A stretch of DNA of 64,000 nt from WVZL01 sp041862375. Lineage in GTDB: Bacteria > Acidobacteriota > Aminicenantia > Aminicenantales > Aminicenantaceae. Shown here piece after piece: positions 1 to 8,704 of the stretch. A model generated the notes under the pieces. It worked only from the letters and a program-made list of their open reading frames with translations. It ran no database searches and was not told where the DNA came from. Position 1 is the first letter of the stretch, and each line of letters starts with the position of its first letter. Position numbers and translations under genes: made by a program. Location: the NCBI GenBank assembly GCA_041862375.1, contig JBGVTE010000050.1, positions 70,961 to 134,960 on the forward strand, given 5' to 3'.

Positions 1-657
1 GATGAATCAGCTTCCCACAGGGTTAATTGTTTTATTGCCAACTCAAAGAATGTTGCGCGAAGAGTTAAGAGGTACTACGGACGGGAAGCAGAAGTTATCT
101 ATCCTCCTGTAGATTCAGATTTTTTCCATCCTGGAGAGACTCAGGAAAATTACTATTTAATCGTCTCTGCTCTCGTTCCTTATAAAAAGATTGATTTAGC
201 TGTCGAAGCATTCAATCAAACTGGAGTATCTTTGAAGATTGTAGGTTATGGGCCGGATTATAAGAAGCTTAAAAAGCTTGCTAAGCCTAATATTCAATTT
301 TTTGGAGGCCTCAACTCAAACGATCTTCTTAAAGTTTACCAGAGAGCTAAGGCCTTGATTCTGCCTGGAGAAGAGGATTTTGGCATTACCTCGTTGGAAG
401 CTCAATCTTGTGGGATTCCTGTAATTGCTTATGGGAGGGGAGGAGCCTTGGAGTCTGTTATAGCAGGAAAAACAGGCGTATTTTTTCCTGAATTGGAGGT
501 CAGCAGGTTGGTGGCAGTTCTTGACAAATTTGAAAGCATGGAATTTAATAAGACAATCATAAGAGAGAATGCCATGAAGTTTTCTCGAAATATTTTTAAA
601 GAGAAATTAGCTGCATTTTTAAGAGAAAAATGGTCTGACTTTGTGAATATGAGATGA
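1..657 (+). CDS. glycosyltransferase family 4 (GT1-fold), 5' end outside window
   Basis: The reading frame is open from the first base, so the gene begins upstream of the window. The 218 visible codons cover the C-terminal nucleotide-sugar-binding half of a GT-B glycosyltransferase. They include an SALVPYKKID segment (typical start of the donor domain), IVGYGPD, and the E-x7-E donor motif around EEDFGITSLEAQSCG. It probably transfers a sugar from an NDP-sugar onto a polyprenyl-linked glycan or exopolysaccharide intermediate. The stop codon overlaps the ATG of the next gene by 4 bp (ATGA), so the two are translationally coupled in a polysaccharide locus. Acceptor specificity cannot be read from sequence. 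Confidence 0.9.
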   Translation, partial: DESASHRVNCFIANSKNVARRVKRYYGREAEVIYPPVDSDFFHPGETQENYYLIVSALVPYKKIDLAVEAFNQTGVSLKIVGYGPDYKKLKKLAKPNIQFFGGLNSNDLLKVYQRAKALILPGEEDFGITSLEAQSCGIPVIAYGRGGALESVIAGKTGVFFPELEVSRLVAVLDKFESMEFNKTIIRENAMKFSRNIFKEKLAAFLREKWSDFVNMR

Positions 658-2105
658 TAAGAAAAGATCACACTCATCTTATTGGAATTTATCTGCTTAG
701 TGACATAATAGCAATTTCATTTTCCTTTTTTTATTCTTATTTTTTCCGCTTTTATTCCTTCATTTACATTCATCCAGAAAGAGGAATTCCTCCTTTTATT
801 TCTTATGTAGCAGTCTTTCCTCTTTTTCTAGTAGCCCACCTTGTGATTTTTTACTTTCAAGGTTTCTACAAGACAAGGCTGAAGCGGACAAAGTTAGACG
901 ACTTTATTTCAATTTTCCTGAATACCATCTTCACTTTTCTCGTCATCATAGCTATTCTGAGCTATCTTAATAGCTATAGCCAAGGCGCAGCACCTCTTTT
1001 CCAAATCAGCTTTAAGTTATCCCATGGATTCTTGGCTATCTATTTTATTGCCGCAGTTTTTATGATTGCATTCCTCAGAACACAGATAAGTTTCTTCATG
1101 AGGCGCCGTTTTGCCAGAGGTTTGGACTTACATAACGTTTTAATCATAGGGGCAGGGGAAACAGGTAAATCAGCAGCTCAGAAGTTCTCTCAATACAAAG
1201 ATTTAGGCTTCTTTGTTAAAGGTTTTTTAGACGATGAGAAAAAAGAGGGGACTGCAATAGATATTGACGGAGGAATTAAAGTCCTCGGACCCTTGAGTAA
1301 ATTGAAATCAATTCTCAATACAGAAAATATCAGTGATGTCTTTATAGCTCTGGATTTACATCATTACCCCAAGATTCTAGAAATCCTTAAAGTAGTTGAA
1401 AAGTTTATGGTGAATGTAAGACTTATTCCTGATCTGTTTCAGCTCCTTACTCTGAAGGCCGGTATTCAGGACCTTGATGGATTTCCTGTTATAAGTATCG
1501 ATGAGGTTTCCATAAGCGGGATAAAGGCGTTAGTGAAAAGAGTTATTGATATAGGAATTTCTTTTCTGCTTTTGGTTTTACTTTCCCCTTTGCTATTGAT
1601 AATAGCATTTTTAATCAAAGCTACATCTAAAGGGCCTGTACTTTACCGTCAGCGGAGAGTAGGCTTAGATGGGAGAAAATTTATTCTCCATAAATTCAGG
1701 ACAATGATTCAAGATGCAGAGATGTCAACAGGTCCTGTGATGAGCAAGCCTGGTGACCCAAGGGTCACTAGAGTAGGAAAATATCTGAGAAAGTTCAGTA
1801 TCGATGAGATTCCTCAATTAATCAATGTTTTAAGGGGTGAGATGAGTCTTATCGGTCCACGACCTGAAAGGCCAGTATTTGTCAAAGATTTCAGCGAGAA
1901 AATACCTAAATACATGCTCAGGCATAAGGTAAAATCTGGAATCACAGGATGGGCTCAGGTTCATGGATTGAGACAGGATACTCCTATCGATAAGAGACTT
2001 GAATACGACTTTTACTACATCCAAAATTGGTCATTAGCCTTAGATTTGAGGATAGTCTGGAAAACTTTAAAAAAAGGCTTTATCGATAAGCATATAAGAT
2101 TATAA
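654..2105 (+). CDS. polyprenyl-phosphate sugar-1-phosphate transferase (exopolysaccharide glycosylphosphotransferase)
   Basis: 483 aa membrane enzyme of the WbaP/WcaJ/EpsL class, which loads the first sugar-1-phosphate on undecaprenyl phosphate. The N-terminus has four hydrophobic segments, then a Rossmann-like CoA_binding_3 domain (about 155-290, motif LIIGAGETG). A reentrant or transmembrane helix follows near 300-325, then the catalytic PGT domain: RRVGLDGRKF, HKFRTM, the DEIPQL segment, LIGPRPERP and GITGWAQV. The four-base overlap with the upstream glycosyltransferase supports one exopolysaccharide or O-antigen operon. The sugar transferred is unknown. Confidence 0.93.
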   Translation: MIRKDHTHLIGIYLLSDIIAISFSFFYSYFFRFYSFIYIHPERGIPPFISYVAVFPLFLVAHLVIFYFQGFYKTRLKRTKLDDFISIFLNTIFTFLVIIAILSYLNSYSQGAAPLFQISFKLSHGFLAIYFIAAVFMIAFLRTQISFFMRRRFARGLDLHNVLIIGAGETGKSAAQKFSQYKDLGFFVKGFLDDEKKEGTAIDIDGGIKVLGPLSKLKSILNTENISDVFIALDLHHYPKILEILKVVEKFMVNVRLIPDLFQLLTLKAGIQDLDGFPVISIDEVSISGIKALVKRVIDIGISFLLLVLLSPLLLIIAFLIKATSKGPVLYRQRRVGLDGRKFILHKFRTMIQDAEMSTGPVMSKPGDPRVTRVGKYLRKFSIDEIPQLINVLRGEMSLIGPRPERPVFVKDFSEKIPKYMLRHKVKSGITGWAQVHGLRQDTPIDKRLEYDFYYIQNWSLALDLRIVWKTLKKGFIDKHIRL

Positions 2106-2113
2106 AACAGAGT

Positions 2114-2695
2114 TTAACTTCTCTGGGGGAGAAAAATAAGTCCAAAGCCAACAATGGAGTAGTGTATACCTGACATAACAGTAATTACAAAAGTAAGTAC
2201 ATAGAGCCAGTTGAGAGGAGAGGGAGAGATGTTAAAGTAATTACTTAAGAGAACGAGCAGAACAGTACCTACCTGACATACCGTGCTTCCCTTACCCAGG
2301 ATGGATGGAGAAAAAGAAGTTTTGCCTTTAGTTAAATAAATTACAAAAAATCCTATCGAGATAAGCACATCACGACCGATCACTGTCCCTGTAAGCCAGA
2401 TGGGAATTGTATTTACATTACTGAGAGAGGGGAAGGAGAGTATCACATAAGAAGTTGACATGAGTAATTTATCTGCTGCTGGATCGAGGATCGCACCAAT
2501 TTTTGTTTTCTGGTGCCATAGCCTGGCTGAGAAGCCATCCAGAATATCTGTGAGCCCTGCAAGAAGAAAAATCAGGAGTGCCTCGAAGGCTTTCCTGGTG
2601 AGGATCATTATAAGAAATAGGGGAACAAGGAGTATTCGCAGTAAAGTGAGAATATTAGGCAGAGTAAAAAAGTTATTGTTTTCTTCTGAATTCAT
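2114..2695 (-). CDS. pgsA: CDP-diacylglycerol--glycerol-3-phosphate 3-phosphatidyltransferase
   Basis: 193 aa integral membrane enzyme making phosphatidylglycerol phosphate from CDP-diacylglycerol and glycerol-3-phosphate. The CDP-alcohol phosphotransferase signature D-G-x2-A-R-x8-G-x3-D-x3-D is complete, with DG and AR in ILDGFSARLW and G, D, D in IGAILDPAADK. The N-terminal TLPNILTLLRI stretch is typical of PgsA. It is the last gene of the leftward run that includes hflX and miaA, and its 3' end meets the rightward sugar-transferase gene tail to tail with 8 bp between them. A related CDP-alcohol transferase such as phosphatidylserine synthase is possible but less likely. Confidence 0.9.
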   Translation of the reverse strand: MNSEENNNFFTLPNILTLLRILLVPLFLIMILTRKAFEALLIFLLAGLTDILDGFSARLWHQKTKIGAILDPAADKLLMSTSYVILSFPSLSNVNTIPIWLTGTVIGRDVLISIGFFVIYLTKGKTSFSPSILGKGSTVCQVGTVLLVLLSNYFNISPSPLNWLYVLTFVITVMSGIHYSIVGFGLIFLPQRS

Positions 2696-2742
2696 TCACT
2701 AAATCTTTGCTCTTGCATCTCACTCAGGATTAATACGATAGC

Positions 2743-4065
2743 TTATTTTATTAGATTAAGGATGATATCCAATATTTTTAAAGCTTTTTGTCCTGATACA
2801 GGTTGATCAGGGAGGAAGGATTTATCATAAGAAAGATCCATGATTTGATAAGATACAATCTGAGTGATTGGATGATGGTAGTAATTATCAGGGGAAATGT
2901 CTGAGATTTGTATTTTTTCAGGTGGAAATTGCTGAATCAATCTGGAGCCTCTCGCTTTTAGAAGATTGATAAGCCGAATTAGGATTTCAGCCATTTCTGC
3001 TCTCGTAACAATTTTTTGGGGTTGGAACGTGTGGCTAGGATAGACATCCATAATGCCGAGTGAGGTTATTTCCAGGATAAATTTTGAAGCCCAAGAAGTG
3101 GATATGTCGATGATTATGGGCGGTTTACTTTTTGTGTCTCCCAAGATTCCTTTGAATTTCACAGCTATGAGAGCAGCAACTTCCTCTTTGGAAATTGCCT
3201 CCCTAGTTGGAATGTTGTGATACTGGCTGGACAATTCAATGATACCAAGTCTGTTTCTCAAAGCCTCGATACGAGACTGAATTTCTTCGTCTCCTGGCTG
3301 TAGCTCTAATAATTCCTCGTAGACTTCAAGGCTTTTGGTGAATTTTTCGGCTTGGAATAGAGCTTCTCCATAGTCTTCGAGAATATCTGGATTTTCAGAT
3401 TCATGAGAATATGCAGCTTCAAAGTGGAGAATAGCATTTTGCAGGTTGTTTTCTGCCTTGTAAATCTTAGCAAGTGTTAGATGGGCTTCTGTTGAATCAG
3501 GAGAATAGTAGAGAGCCTTTAAAAAGGATTCTTTGCTTCTCTCTCGATTCCCTTGGGAGAGGAAGCCTTTTCCTTCTTCTAGTGCCTCTTCTGTTTTTTT
3601 GGCTTTAAGAGCATTGTATCCCTGTTTGGCCCAAGTGTGGTCTGGCCGCCTCTTAAGCACTTCTCTATACTCGGCAAAAGCGAGATTCTCTCGACCTGTT
3701 TTCTGGTAGAGCTGAACTAACCCAAGGTGAATCAAAGGCATATCAGGATAATAATACAAAGCAGCTTTAAAACTCTCTTCAGCCTCTTGGTATTTGCTTA
3801 GGGCGAAATAGGTATATCCATAACCAACGTAATAGCCAGGGCTTTTATAGTCTAACCGGGAGAGTATTTTCTGGGCTTTGTTTTCCCTTCCTTCTCTTAG
3901 ATTTTTCCATGCTTCTTCAGTGGCGATTCTTTCATCCAGAGATAGAGTTGTCACTACTGTTTGAGGGAGGCTTTCCAGATAAAAATCAGGCTTTAGAGGC
4001 TGATATGTTGCACAGGACCAAAACCAGAGTAACAGTATAAATACAATTGTTGTTTTTCTCACCAC
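2743..4065 (-). CDS. TPR-repeat lipoprotein with C-terminal SLH-like domain
   Basis: 440 aa. The N-terminus is a lipoprotein signal (hydrophobic FILLLWFW followed by SCA), so the protein is probably anchored in the envelope. Residues about 60-275 are tetratricopeptide repeats (YYVGYGYTYFALSKYQEAEE, AHLTLAKIYKAENNLQNAI and similar). Residues about 325-440 resemble an S-layer-homology module (GIMDVYPSHTFQPQKIVTRAEMAEIL), suggesting contact with cell wall or S-layer material. Its start overlaps the end of hflX by 7 bp. The role is probably scaffolding in the envelope; no enzymatic motif is visible. Confidence 0.8.
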   Translation of the reverse strand: MVRKTTIVFILLLWFWSCATYQPLKPDFYLESLPQTVVTTLSLDERIATEEAWKNLREGRENKAQKILSRLDYKSPGYYVGYGYTYFALSKYQEAEESFKAALYYYPDMPLIHLGLVQLYQKTGRENLAFAEYREVLKRRPDHTWAKQGYNALKAKKTEEALEEGKGFLSQGNRERSKESFLKALYYSPDSTEAHLTLAKIYKAENNLQNAILHFEAAYSHESENPDILEDYGEALFQAEKFTKSLEVYEELLELQPGDEEIQSRIEALRNRLGIIELSSQYHNIPTREAISKEEVAALIAVKFKGILGDTKSKPPIIIDISTSWASKFILEITSLGIMDVYPSHTFQPQKIVTRAEMAEILIRLINLLKARGSRLIQQFPPEKIQISDISPDNYYHHPITQIVSYQIMDLSYDKSFLPDQPVSGQKALKILDIILNLIK

Positions 4066-5321
4066 GGTTCATATCCTCTGTTAATAAATGGCAAAAAATT
4101 TAAGATTGATCTGTTGTTGGTCATAATCTTGAGCTCGAAATAATCTCCGTTTTCTCTTCTTTTCAAGACAACAGACCATTTTGGGAAGGAATTGACTATT
4201 TCTTTTTTTGATTTTGGGATACGTAAGTAATACAATTTGAAATCTTTAAAAAGCAAAGTTCTGAGTTTTTCTTTAAGGCAGTTAACTCCTTCACCTGTCT
4301 TAGCCGAAACATAGGCATTATAACCGTCTGAATGTCTGTTTTTTTTGAGAAACTCTTCTTTGTTGACCATTAAATCAATTTTATTCATAATTTTTATTAC
4401 TGGTATATTCGTTGCTCCTATCTCAGCAAGTACTGTTTCAACAGCTTCAACTTGGCTTTCCATATAAGAAGAAGTGATATCAATGACATGGCAGATGCAA
4501 TCAGCCTCTATCACCTCCTCTAATGTGGCTTTGAAAGATGTTATTAGTTCAATTGGCAATTTATGGATGAAACCGACTGTATCACTCAGGAAAAAGTAGA
4601 GACCGTCAGAGAAGTAAACCCGGCGGAGAACTGGATCTAATGTGGCAAAAAGTTGGGATGAAATGAACATTTTTTCTTTGGAAAGGAAATTGAACAGAGT
4701 GGACTTGCCTACATTTGTGTACCCTACAAGCGAGACCGTGGGTATAGGGCTTTTTTTTCTGCTCTTTCTCTGATTGTCTCTTCTTTTATGAATGTCCTGG
4801 ATGTCTTTTTTTATCTTGGATATCCTATCCAAGATTCTCCGTCTGTCTTCCTCAAGCTTTTTTTCTCCAGGGCCCCGGGTACCAATTCCTGCTCCGAGCT
4901 GGGAAAGAGAAATGCCTTTGCCCACAAGGCGGGGAAGAATATAGTTCAACTGAGCTAACTCTACTTGGAGCTTACCCTCCTTGCTCCTGGCTCTCTGTGC
5001 AAAGATATCCAGAATGAGTTGAGTCCTATCTATAACTTTGGTTTGAATTTCATCTTCCAGACTTCTTTGCTGAATAGGGCTTAAGTTGTGGTCAAATATT
5101 ATAAGGTTGGCGTTACATTCTTCTTTTAGGTGCGCAATTTCCTGAACCTTTCCTTCTCCTATAAAATATTTTGGACTGATTTCTGGGCGGGACTGGAATA
5201 TTTTTTGAACTACCTCAGAACCAGCTGTCTTAGCCAAGCCTTCCAGCTCCTTCATAGATTTTTCTGATTCTAATTTTTCTTTTTTTGTTGTGGCCAGGTT
5301 GATTAGGATTGCTTTTTCCAT
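4059..5321 (-). CDS. hflX: ribosome-associated GTPase HflX
   Basis: 420 aa GTPase that binds the 50S subunit and splits or rescues stalled ribosomes. The N-terminal HflX domain (LIIFDHNLSPIQQRSLE, TQLILDIFAQRARSKEGKLQVEL) and the glycine-rich linker GAGIGTRGPGEKKLEEDRR are characteristic. The G domain has G1 GYTNVGKST, G3 DTVGFI and G4 NKIDL. It lies 3 bp downstream of miaA, the same miaA-hflX pairing known in many bacteria. Length is normal for the family. Confidence 0.96.
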   Translation of the reverse strand: MEKAILINLATTKKEKLESEKSMKELEGLAKTAGSEVVQKIFQSRPEISPKYFIGEGKVQEIAHLKEECNANLIIFDHNLSPIQQRSLEDEIQTKVIDRTQLILDIFAQRARSKEGKLQVELAQLNYILPRLVGKGISLSQLGAGIGTRGPGEKKLEEDRRRILDRISKIKKDIQDIHKRRDNQRKSRKKSPIPTVSLVGYTNVGKSTLFNFLSKEKMFISSQLFATLDPVLRRVYFSDGLYFFLSDTVGFIHKLPIELITSFKATLEEVIEADCICHVIDITSSYMESQVEAVETVLAEIGATNIPVIKIMNKIDLMVNKEEFLKKNRHSDGYNAYVSAKTGEGVNCLKEKLRTLLFKDFKLYYLRIPKSKKEIVNSFPKWSVVLKRRENGDYFELKIMTNNRSILNFLPFINRGYEPW

Positions 5322-5324
5322 TTT

Positions 5325-6248
5325 TTATTTCAGGTTTTTTTTGACATAATTAGCTAAAGAAGAAAAATCATAGGGTGAAAACCATTGAATTCCTTTCATT
5401 TTTTTAAACCACACAAACTGTCTTTTTGCGTAGCGACGGGTGTCTCTTTTGGTTAGTGATATAGCCTCTTCGAGACTCATTTCATTTTTAAGAAACTTGA
5501 GTACATATTTATAGCCTAGAGCTCGAAACGGAGGGGAATTTTCATTTGCTCCTTTTTCAAGGAGTGCCTCCACTTCATTAATTATACCTCTTTTGAACAT
5601 TTTATCCACTCTTTCTTCAATTCTTTTGTAGAGTTCCTTTCTGTTTAATTTTAGCCCAATTATTATGATATTAAAATCTTTCACAAAAGATTCTGTTTTC
5701 AAGAAATGTTCGGTGATAGGTTTTTGGGTGAGATAAAATACTTCCAGGGCCCTGATTATCCTCATCTTATCCTTCTTTCCAATTTTTTGTGAATATTCAT
5801 GATCTACTTCTCTAAGTTTTTTTCTCATGCTGTCCAGGCCTTCCTCACTGGCTCTTTTTTCGAGTTTTTGTCGAAGTTTAGAGTTTCTTCCAGGCCCTGG
5901 GAACAGCCCGTCCAACAAAGCCTTTAAATATAAGCCTGTCCCCCCGACAATTATAGGGAGCTTTTTTTTCTTCAAGATGTGGCTTATAGCTTTCAGTGAA
6001 AGCTCTGCAAAGTCAGCAGCAGTGAATTGAGTAGAAGGCTCTATGATATCAAGCAGATGGTGGGGAATACTTTCTCTCTTATCAAGAAGGAGTTTGTCTG
6101 TTCCGATGTCGAATCCTTTGTAAACTTGCATAGAATCGCAGTTTATAATTTCTCCCTGCAATTTTTTTGCAAGTTTGATCGATGTTAGACTTTTTCCAAC
6201 GCCTGTAGGGCCGAGGATTATGATGAGATTTTTTTCTTTAAAATCCAA
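5325..6248 (-). CDS. miaA: tRNA dimethylallyltransferase
   Basis: 307 aa enzyme that prenylates A37 of tRNAs reading UNN codons using dimethylallyl diphosphate. The P-loop GPTGVGKS, NCDSMQVYKG, the IVGGTGLYLKAL motif and the C-terminal TKRDTRRYAKRQFVWFKK segment are all present. The best start is TTG at 6248-6246, giving MDFKEKNLIII. No good Shine-Dalgarno sequence is visible. The start codon lies inside the end of a tiny upstream reading frame (stop at 6238), which suggests translational coupling. Confidence 0.96.
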   Translation of the reverse strand: MDFKEKNLIIILGPTGVGKSLTSIKLAKKLQGEIINCDSMQVYKGFDIGTDKLLLDKRESIPHHLLDIIEPSTQFTAADFAELSLKAISHILKKKKLPIIVGGTGLYLKALLDGLFPGPGRNSKLRQKLEKRASEEGLDSMRKKLREVDHEYSQKIGKKDKMRIIRALEVFYLTQKPITEHFLKTESFVKDFNIIIIGLKLNRKELYKRIEERVDKMFKRGIINEVEALLEKGANENSPPFRALGYKYVLKFLKNEMSLEEAISLTKRDTRRYAKRQFVWFKKMKGIQWFSPYDFSSLANYVKKNLK

Positions 6249-6318
6249 TTTTGATCAGGAGAAAGATAAAAAGTAGAGTAATAAAAATTAAAAGGGCTAA
6301 AATTTGTCTTTTCTTCAC
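6238..6318 (-). CDS. 26-aa hydrophobic mini-protein coupled to miaA
   Basis: Short frame starting with GTG at 6318-6316, whose GTGA overlaps the stop codon of the DUF4388 gene by 4 bp. It ends with TAA at 6240-6238, overlapping the miaA TTG start by 11 bp. The product begins MKKRQILALL and is a lysine/arginine-tipped single hydrophobic helix of about 20 residues. The overlap at both ends is what one expects of a real coupled cistron rather than spacer. It could be a small membrane protein or simply a coupling cistron for miaA; homologues would decide. Confidence 0.5.
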   Translation of the reverse strand: MKKRQILALLIFITLLFIFLLIKIGF

Positions 6319-7418
6319 GAGAGATCTCCCATTTTCTCCAAATTTTCGATTAAAGCTGTCTCATGTCCTGTTCCGAGGGTTCTTTTTACAGCTAAAACCT
6401 CCGCTGCCAGGATTTCATCCAAATCCTTTAAAAAATTTTTCCATTTTTTATCGCTGGATAAGTTGATATTCATTCTTAAGGTTGGTTTCATCTCAATTCT
6501 GCCATCAGGCCTTAATTCGAGGGTTTGAAGAGGAGGACTTAATTGAGGTTTTATATCGTCCAGACATTTATTCAAGACACTCATGGCAGCGGGCCCTATT
6601 TCTTTTGAAATGTATTTATAGATATAGGAACACTTGGAGTTGAATGATTCCAGAATTTTATCAAGTTCGTCAGTTAAGAATTCGTGGGCATAATTAACTC
6701 TCTTATTTTCGTGAGAGGTGCTAATTATTCCCAAGCTAAGGAAAGCAAAGATTGTTCTTTTTGTTTCACCTTTTCCTATTTCACTCAAATCATAAATGAT
6801 TTTTAGATTCGGTGCGTTCTCTATTAGTTTCAACAAATATTTTTCATGAGGCTCGAATCTAATCTGGTCAATATAGAAGGGAAAGAGGATTTTAAGACTT
6901 TCATCTTCAGGAGGAAGGTGGATCTCAAAGACCTCTCGATTTTTCATTTGACGGATGCCCTGGAGAATGAGGTTAGGTATTTCGCTTTCCTGAAGGATTT
7001 GGGATTCGTAAGGTATGTCTTCGGATTCGAAATAAAATTCAGCATCTGTCCAATCAAATAGAGAAAAGAAGTCTTCTTTGAAGAAGGTTTGCATGAGTTG
7101 CCAGAGATGAAGAGGTGAGAAGAGAGCGAACTCAGTTAGCGATTTTATGACAGTAATTTTGTTTTGGCGTGCAAAAAGGCGGCATTTTTTTAGCTGGGAA
7201 GAGTTCAGCATCTTTTTTTTGATCAACATTTTCAAAAAATCTTTTTCGGAAAAAGAAGCAAGCTCTCCTACTATATTTCTCTTTTTGAAATACAGCTTTT
7301 TTTCGATTTTTTCTTTTGTTATTCTCAACAATCCAGTTTTTTCCTTATGCCAGATACTGAATAGGAGCTGAGGAAGAGGTGTTTCCGCGAGATTTCCTTG
7401 AAGCGGAAGCTCATTCAT
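6315..7418 (-). CDS. DUF4388 (PATAN-type) domain protein
   Basis: 367 aa soluble protein. Residues 1-110 match the DUF4388/PatA N-terminal style: a GNLAETPLPQLLFSIW opening followed by KTGLLRITKEKIEKKLYFKKRNIV. Such domains act in signalling and gliding or polarity systems of Myxococcota, Cyanobacteria and related groups. The rest has repeated winged-helix-like or helical segments and no catalytic motif I recognise. It sits directly upstream of the 26-aa frame and miaA in the leftward run. The function is a regulatory guess only. Confidence 0.7.
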   Translation of the reverse strand: MNELPLQGNLAETPLPQLLFSIWHKEKTGLLRITKEKIEKKLYFKKRNIVGELASFSEKDFLKMLIKKKMLNSSQLKKCRLFARQNKITVIKSLTEFALFSPLHLWQLMQTFFKEDFFSLFDWTDAEFYFESEDIPYESQILQESEIPNLILQGIRQMKNREVFEIHLPPEDESLKILFPFYIDQIRFEPHEKYLLKLIENAPNLKIIYDLSEIGKGETKRTIFAFLSLGIISTSHENKRVNYAHEFLTDELDKILESFNSKCSYIYKYISKEIGPAAMSVLNKCLDDIKPQLSPPLQTLELRPDGRIEMKPTLRMNINLSSDKKWKNFLKDLDEILAAEVLAVKRTLGTGHETALIENLEKMGDLS

Positions 7419-7466
7419 GTTTTTAATGTATAAATGATTGAATCCTATGTCAAATGAGAATATGGT

Positions 7467-8639
7467 CTAATATTGACCGAATTTTATTGCAGAGTTTATT
7501 ATGGCTCTAACGTTTTCAGGTTTAGCGTTCCAAGGCGTTTCGCATTCAGTTGAGAGGATGAAACCTCCTCCTTCAGCACAATTTTTTATCAATTTTTTAC
7601 AGAATTCTTCTACTTCACTAGGGGTGCCAAAGCAGAGGAGTGAGGCTGGCACATTGCCGAATATGCAAGCTTTATCACCTAAAATTTCTTTTGCCTTTTT
7701 CATATCAGTCTTTTCGAAATCGAGTAATACCTTTCCCTTTGGCAGGCCATTGGTAATATTCTTTAATAGAGACAATAAAGACGTTAAATCTCCATCCATA
7801 TGGACATGAGCTTTGAATCCTCGGTTTACTATCATATCCACGCCCTTTTTTAGAGTTGGCCATACAAATTCTTCGAAGACTTGAGGAGAAACATAAGGTG
7901 GCCCTGCGATTCCTGCCTGGAAGAAGATTTTTTCAGCGCCTGGGACTTCTCCAGCACCCATCGTCATTGCCTGTTTTAGGGCATTTATAATTTCATGTTC
8001 TAGAATCCATTCACACATCTCTTTTACTTTATCTGGTTGCTCATACATGTCTATAGCAAATTGATTAAAACCACGATAATAGAGGACAAGTTCAAAAGGA
8101 ATTGTTGCTCTCCCTCCCATAAGTAAAGGCACTTCATATTCTTCGACGAATTTTCTCCAGGCTTTAGCGTAGATTTTAGGGTATTCGAACTCGTAGAAGA
8201 GGAAGTCTTCTATACTTCGTTTAAAAGCGTTTTTACTAGTCTTTTTGTTGAAGAGTACTGTTGAGAAGCCTCTTTCAATAATATCATCATAGTCTTCAAT
8301 TATACATTTTTCGAAGAAGCTTGGGATATTACCTTTGGGTGGAAAGTAGTCTTCGATTCTCCAGTCGAGAGTAACCTGATCCCATCCAGATTTGGGTTGT
8401 AAAGATAAGTGGTCAAGGGTTGTTATATTCGGATCTTCCTGATCTCCCTCTCCGATTTTTTCTCTTGCTCTTGCCACTGCTTGAATAAGCTTCTCGGGTT
8501 GGGTAAACATATCCTTGATAGATATTCCACCTTGATATGCCAGAATATAGCAATTCAGAGGGGAAACAGGTACTCGGTCAGCCTCTTCAAGATTCCAGGC
8601 TGCATCAAGTCTTTCGTATCTCGTCATTGTTTCTACCAT
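7467..8639 (-). CDS. uroporphyrinogen decarboxylase-family (corrinoid-dependent) methyltransferase
   Basis: 390 aa TIM-barrel protein of the UroD/MtaA superfamily. It opens MTRYERLDAAWNLEEADRVP and closes with GGGFILSTECETPWNA and ENVRAII, both typical of UroD-like methyltransferases rather than haem-pathway HemE. It is a close paralogue of the protein at 10197-11345. A corrinoid protein is encoded in the same operon, so a role in moving methyl groups to or from cobalamin is likely. The frame opens at 8639, but the paralogue starts at the MTRYERL methionine, equivalent here to 8627, which may be the true start. The substrate is unknown. Confidence 0.8.
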   Translation of the reverse strand: MVETMTRYERLDAAWNLEEADRVPVSPLNCYILAYQGGISIKDMFTQPEKLIQAVARAREKIGEGDQEDPNITTLDHLSLQPKSGWDQVTLDWRIEDYFPPKGNIPSFFEKCIIEDYDDIIERGFSTVLFNKKTSKNAFKRSIEDFLFYEFEYPKIYAKAWRKFVEEYEVPLLMGGRATIPFELVLYYRGFNQFAIDMYEQPDKVKEMCEWILEHEIINALKQAMTMGAGEVPGAEKIFFQAGIAGPPYVSPQVFEEFVWPTLKKGVDMIVNRGFKAHVHMDGDLTSLLSLLKNITNGLPKGKVLLDFEKTDMKKAKEILGDKACIFGNVPASLLCFGTPSEVEEFCKKLIKNCAEGGGFILSTECETPWNAKPENVRAIINSAIKFGQY

Positions 8640-8704
8640 GATGCACGACTAAAAAGCCTTTTTTCCTCTAGTTAACTAATTTTTGAGAATGATTACTATT
8701 TTCT

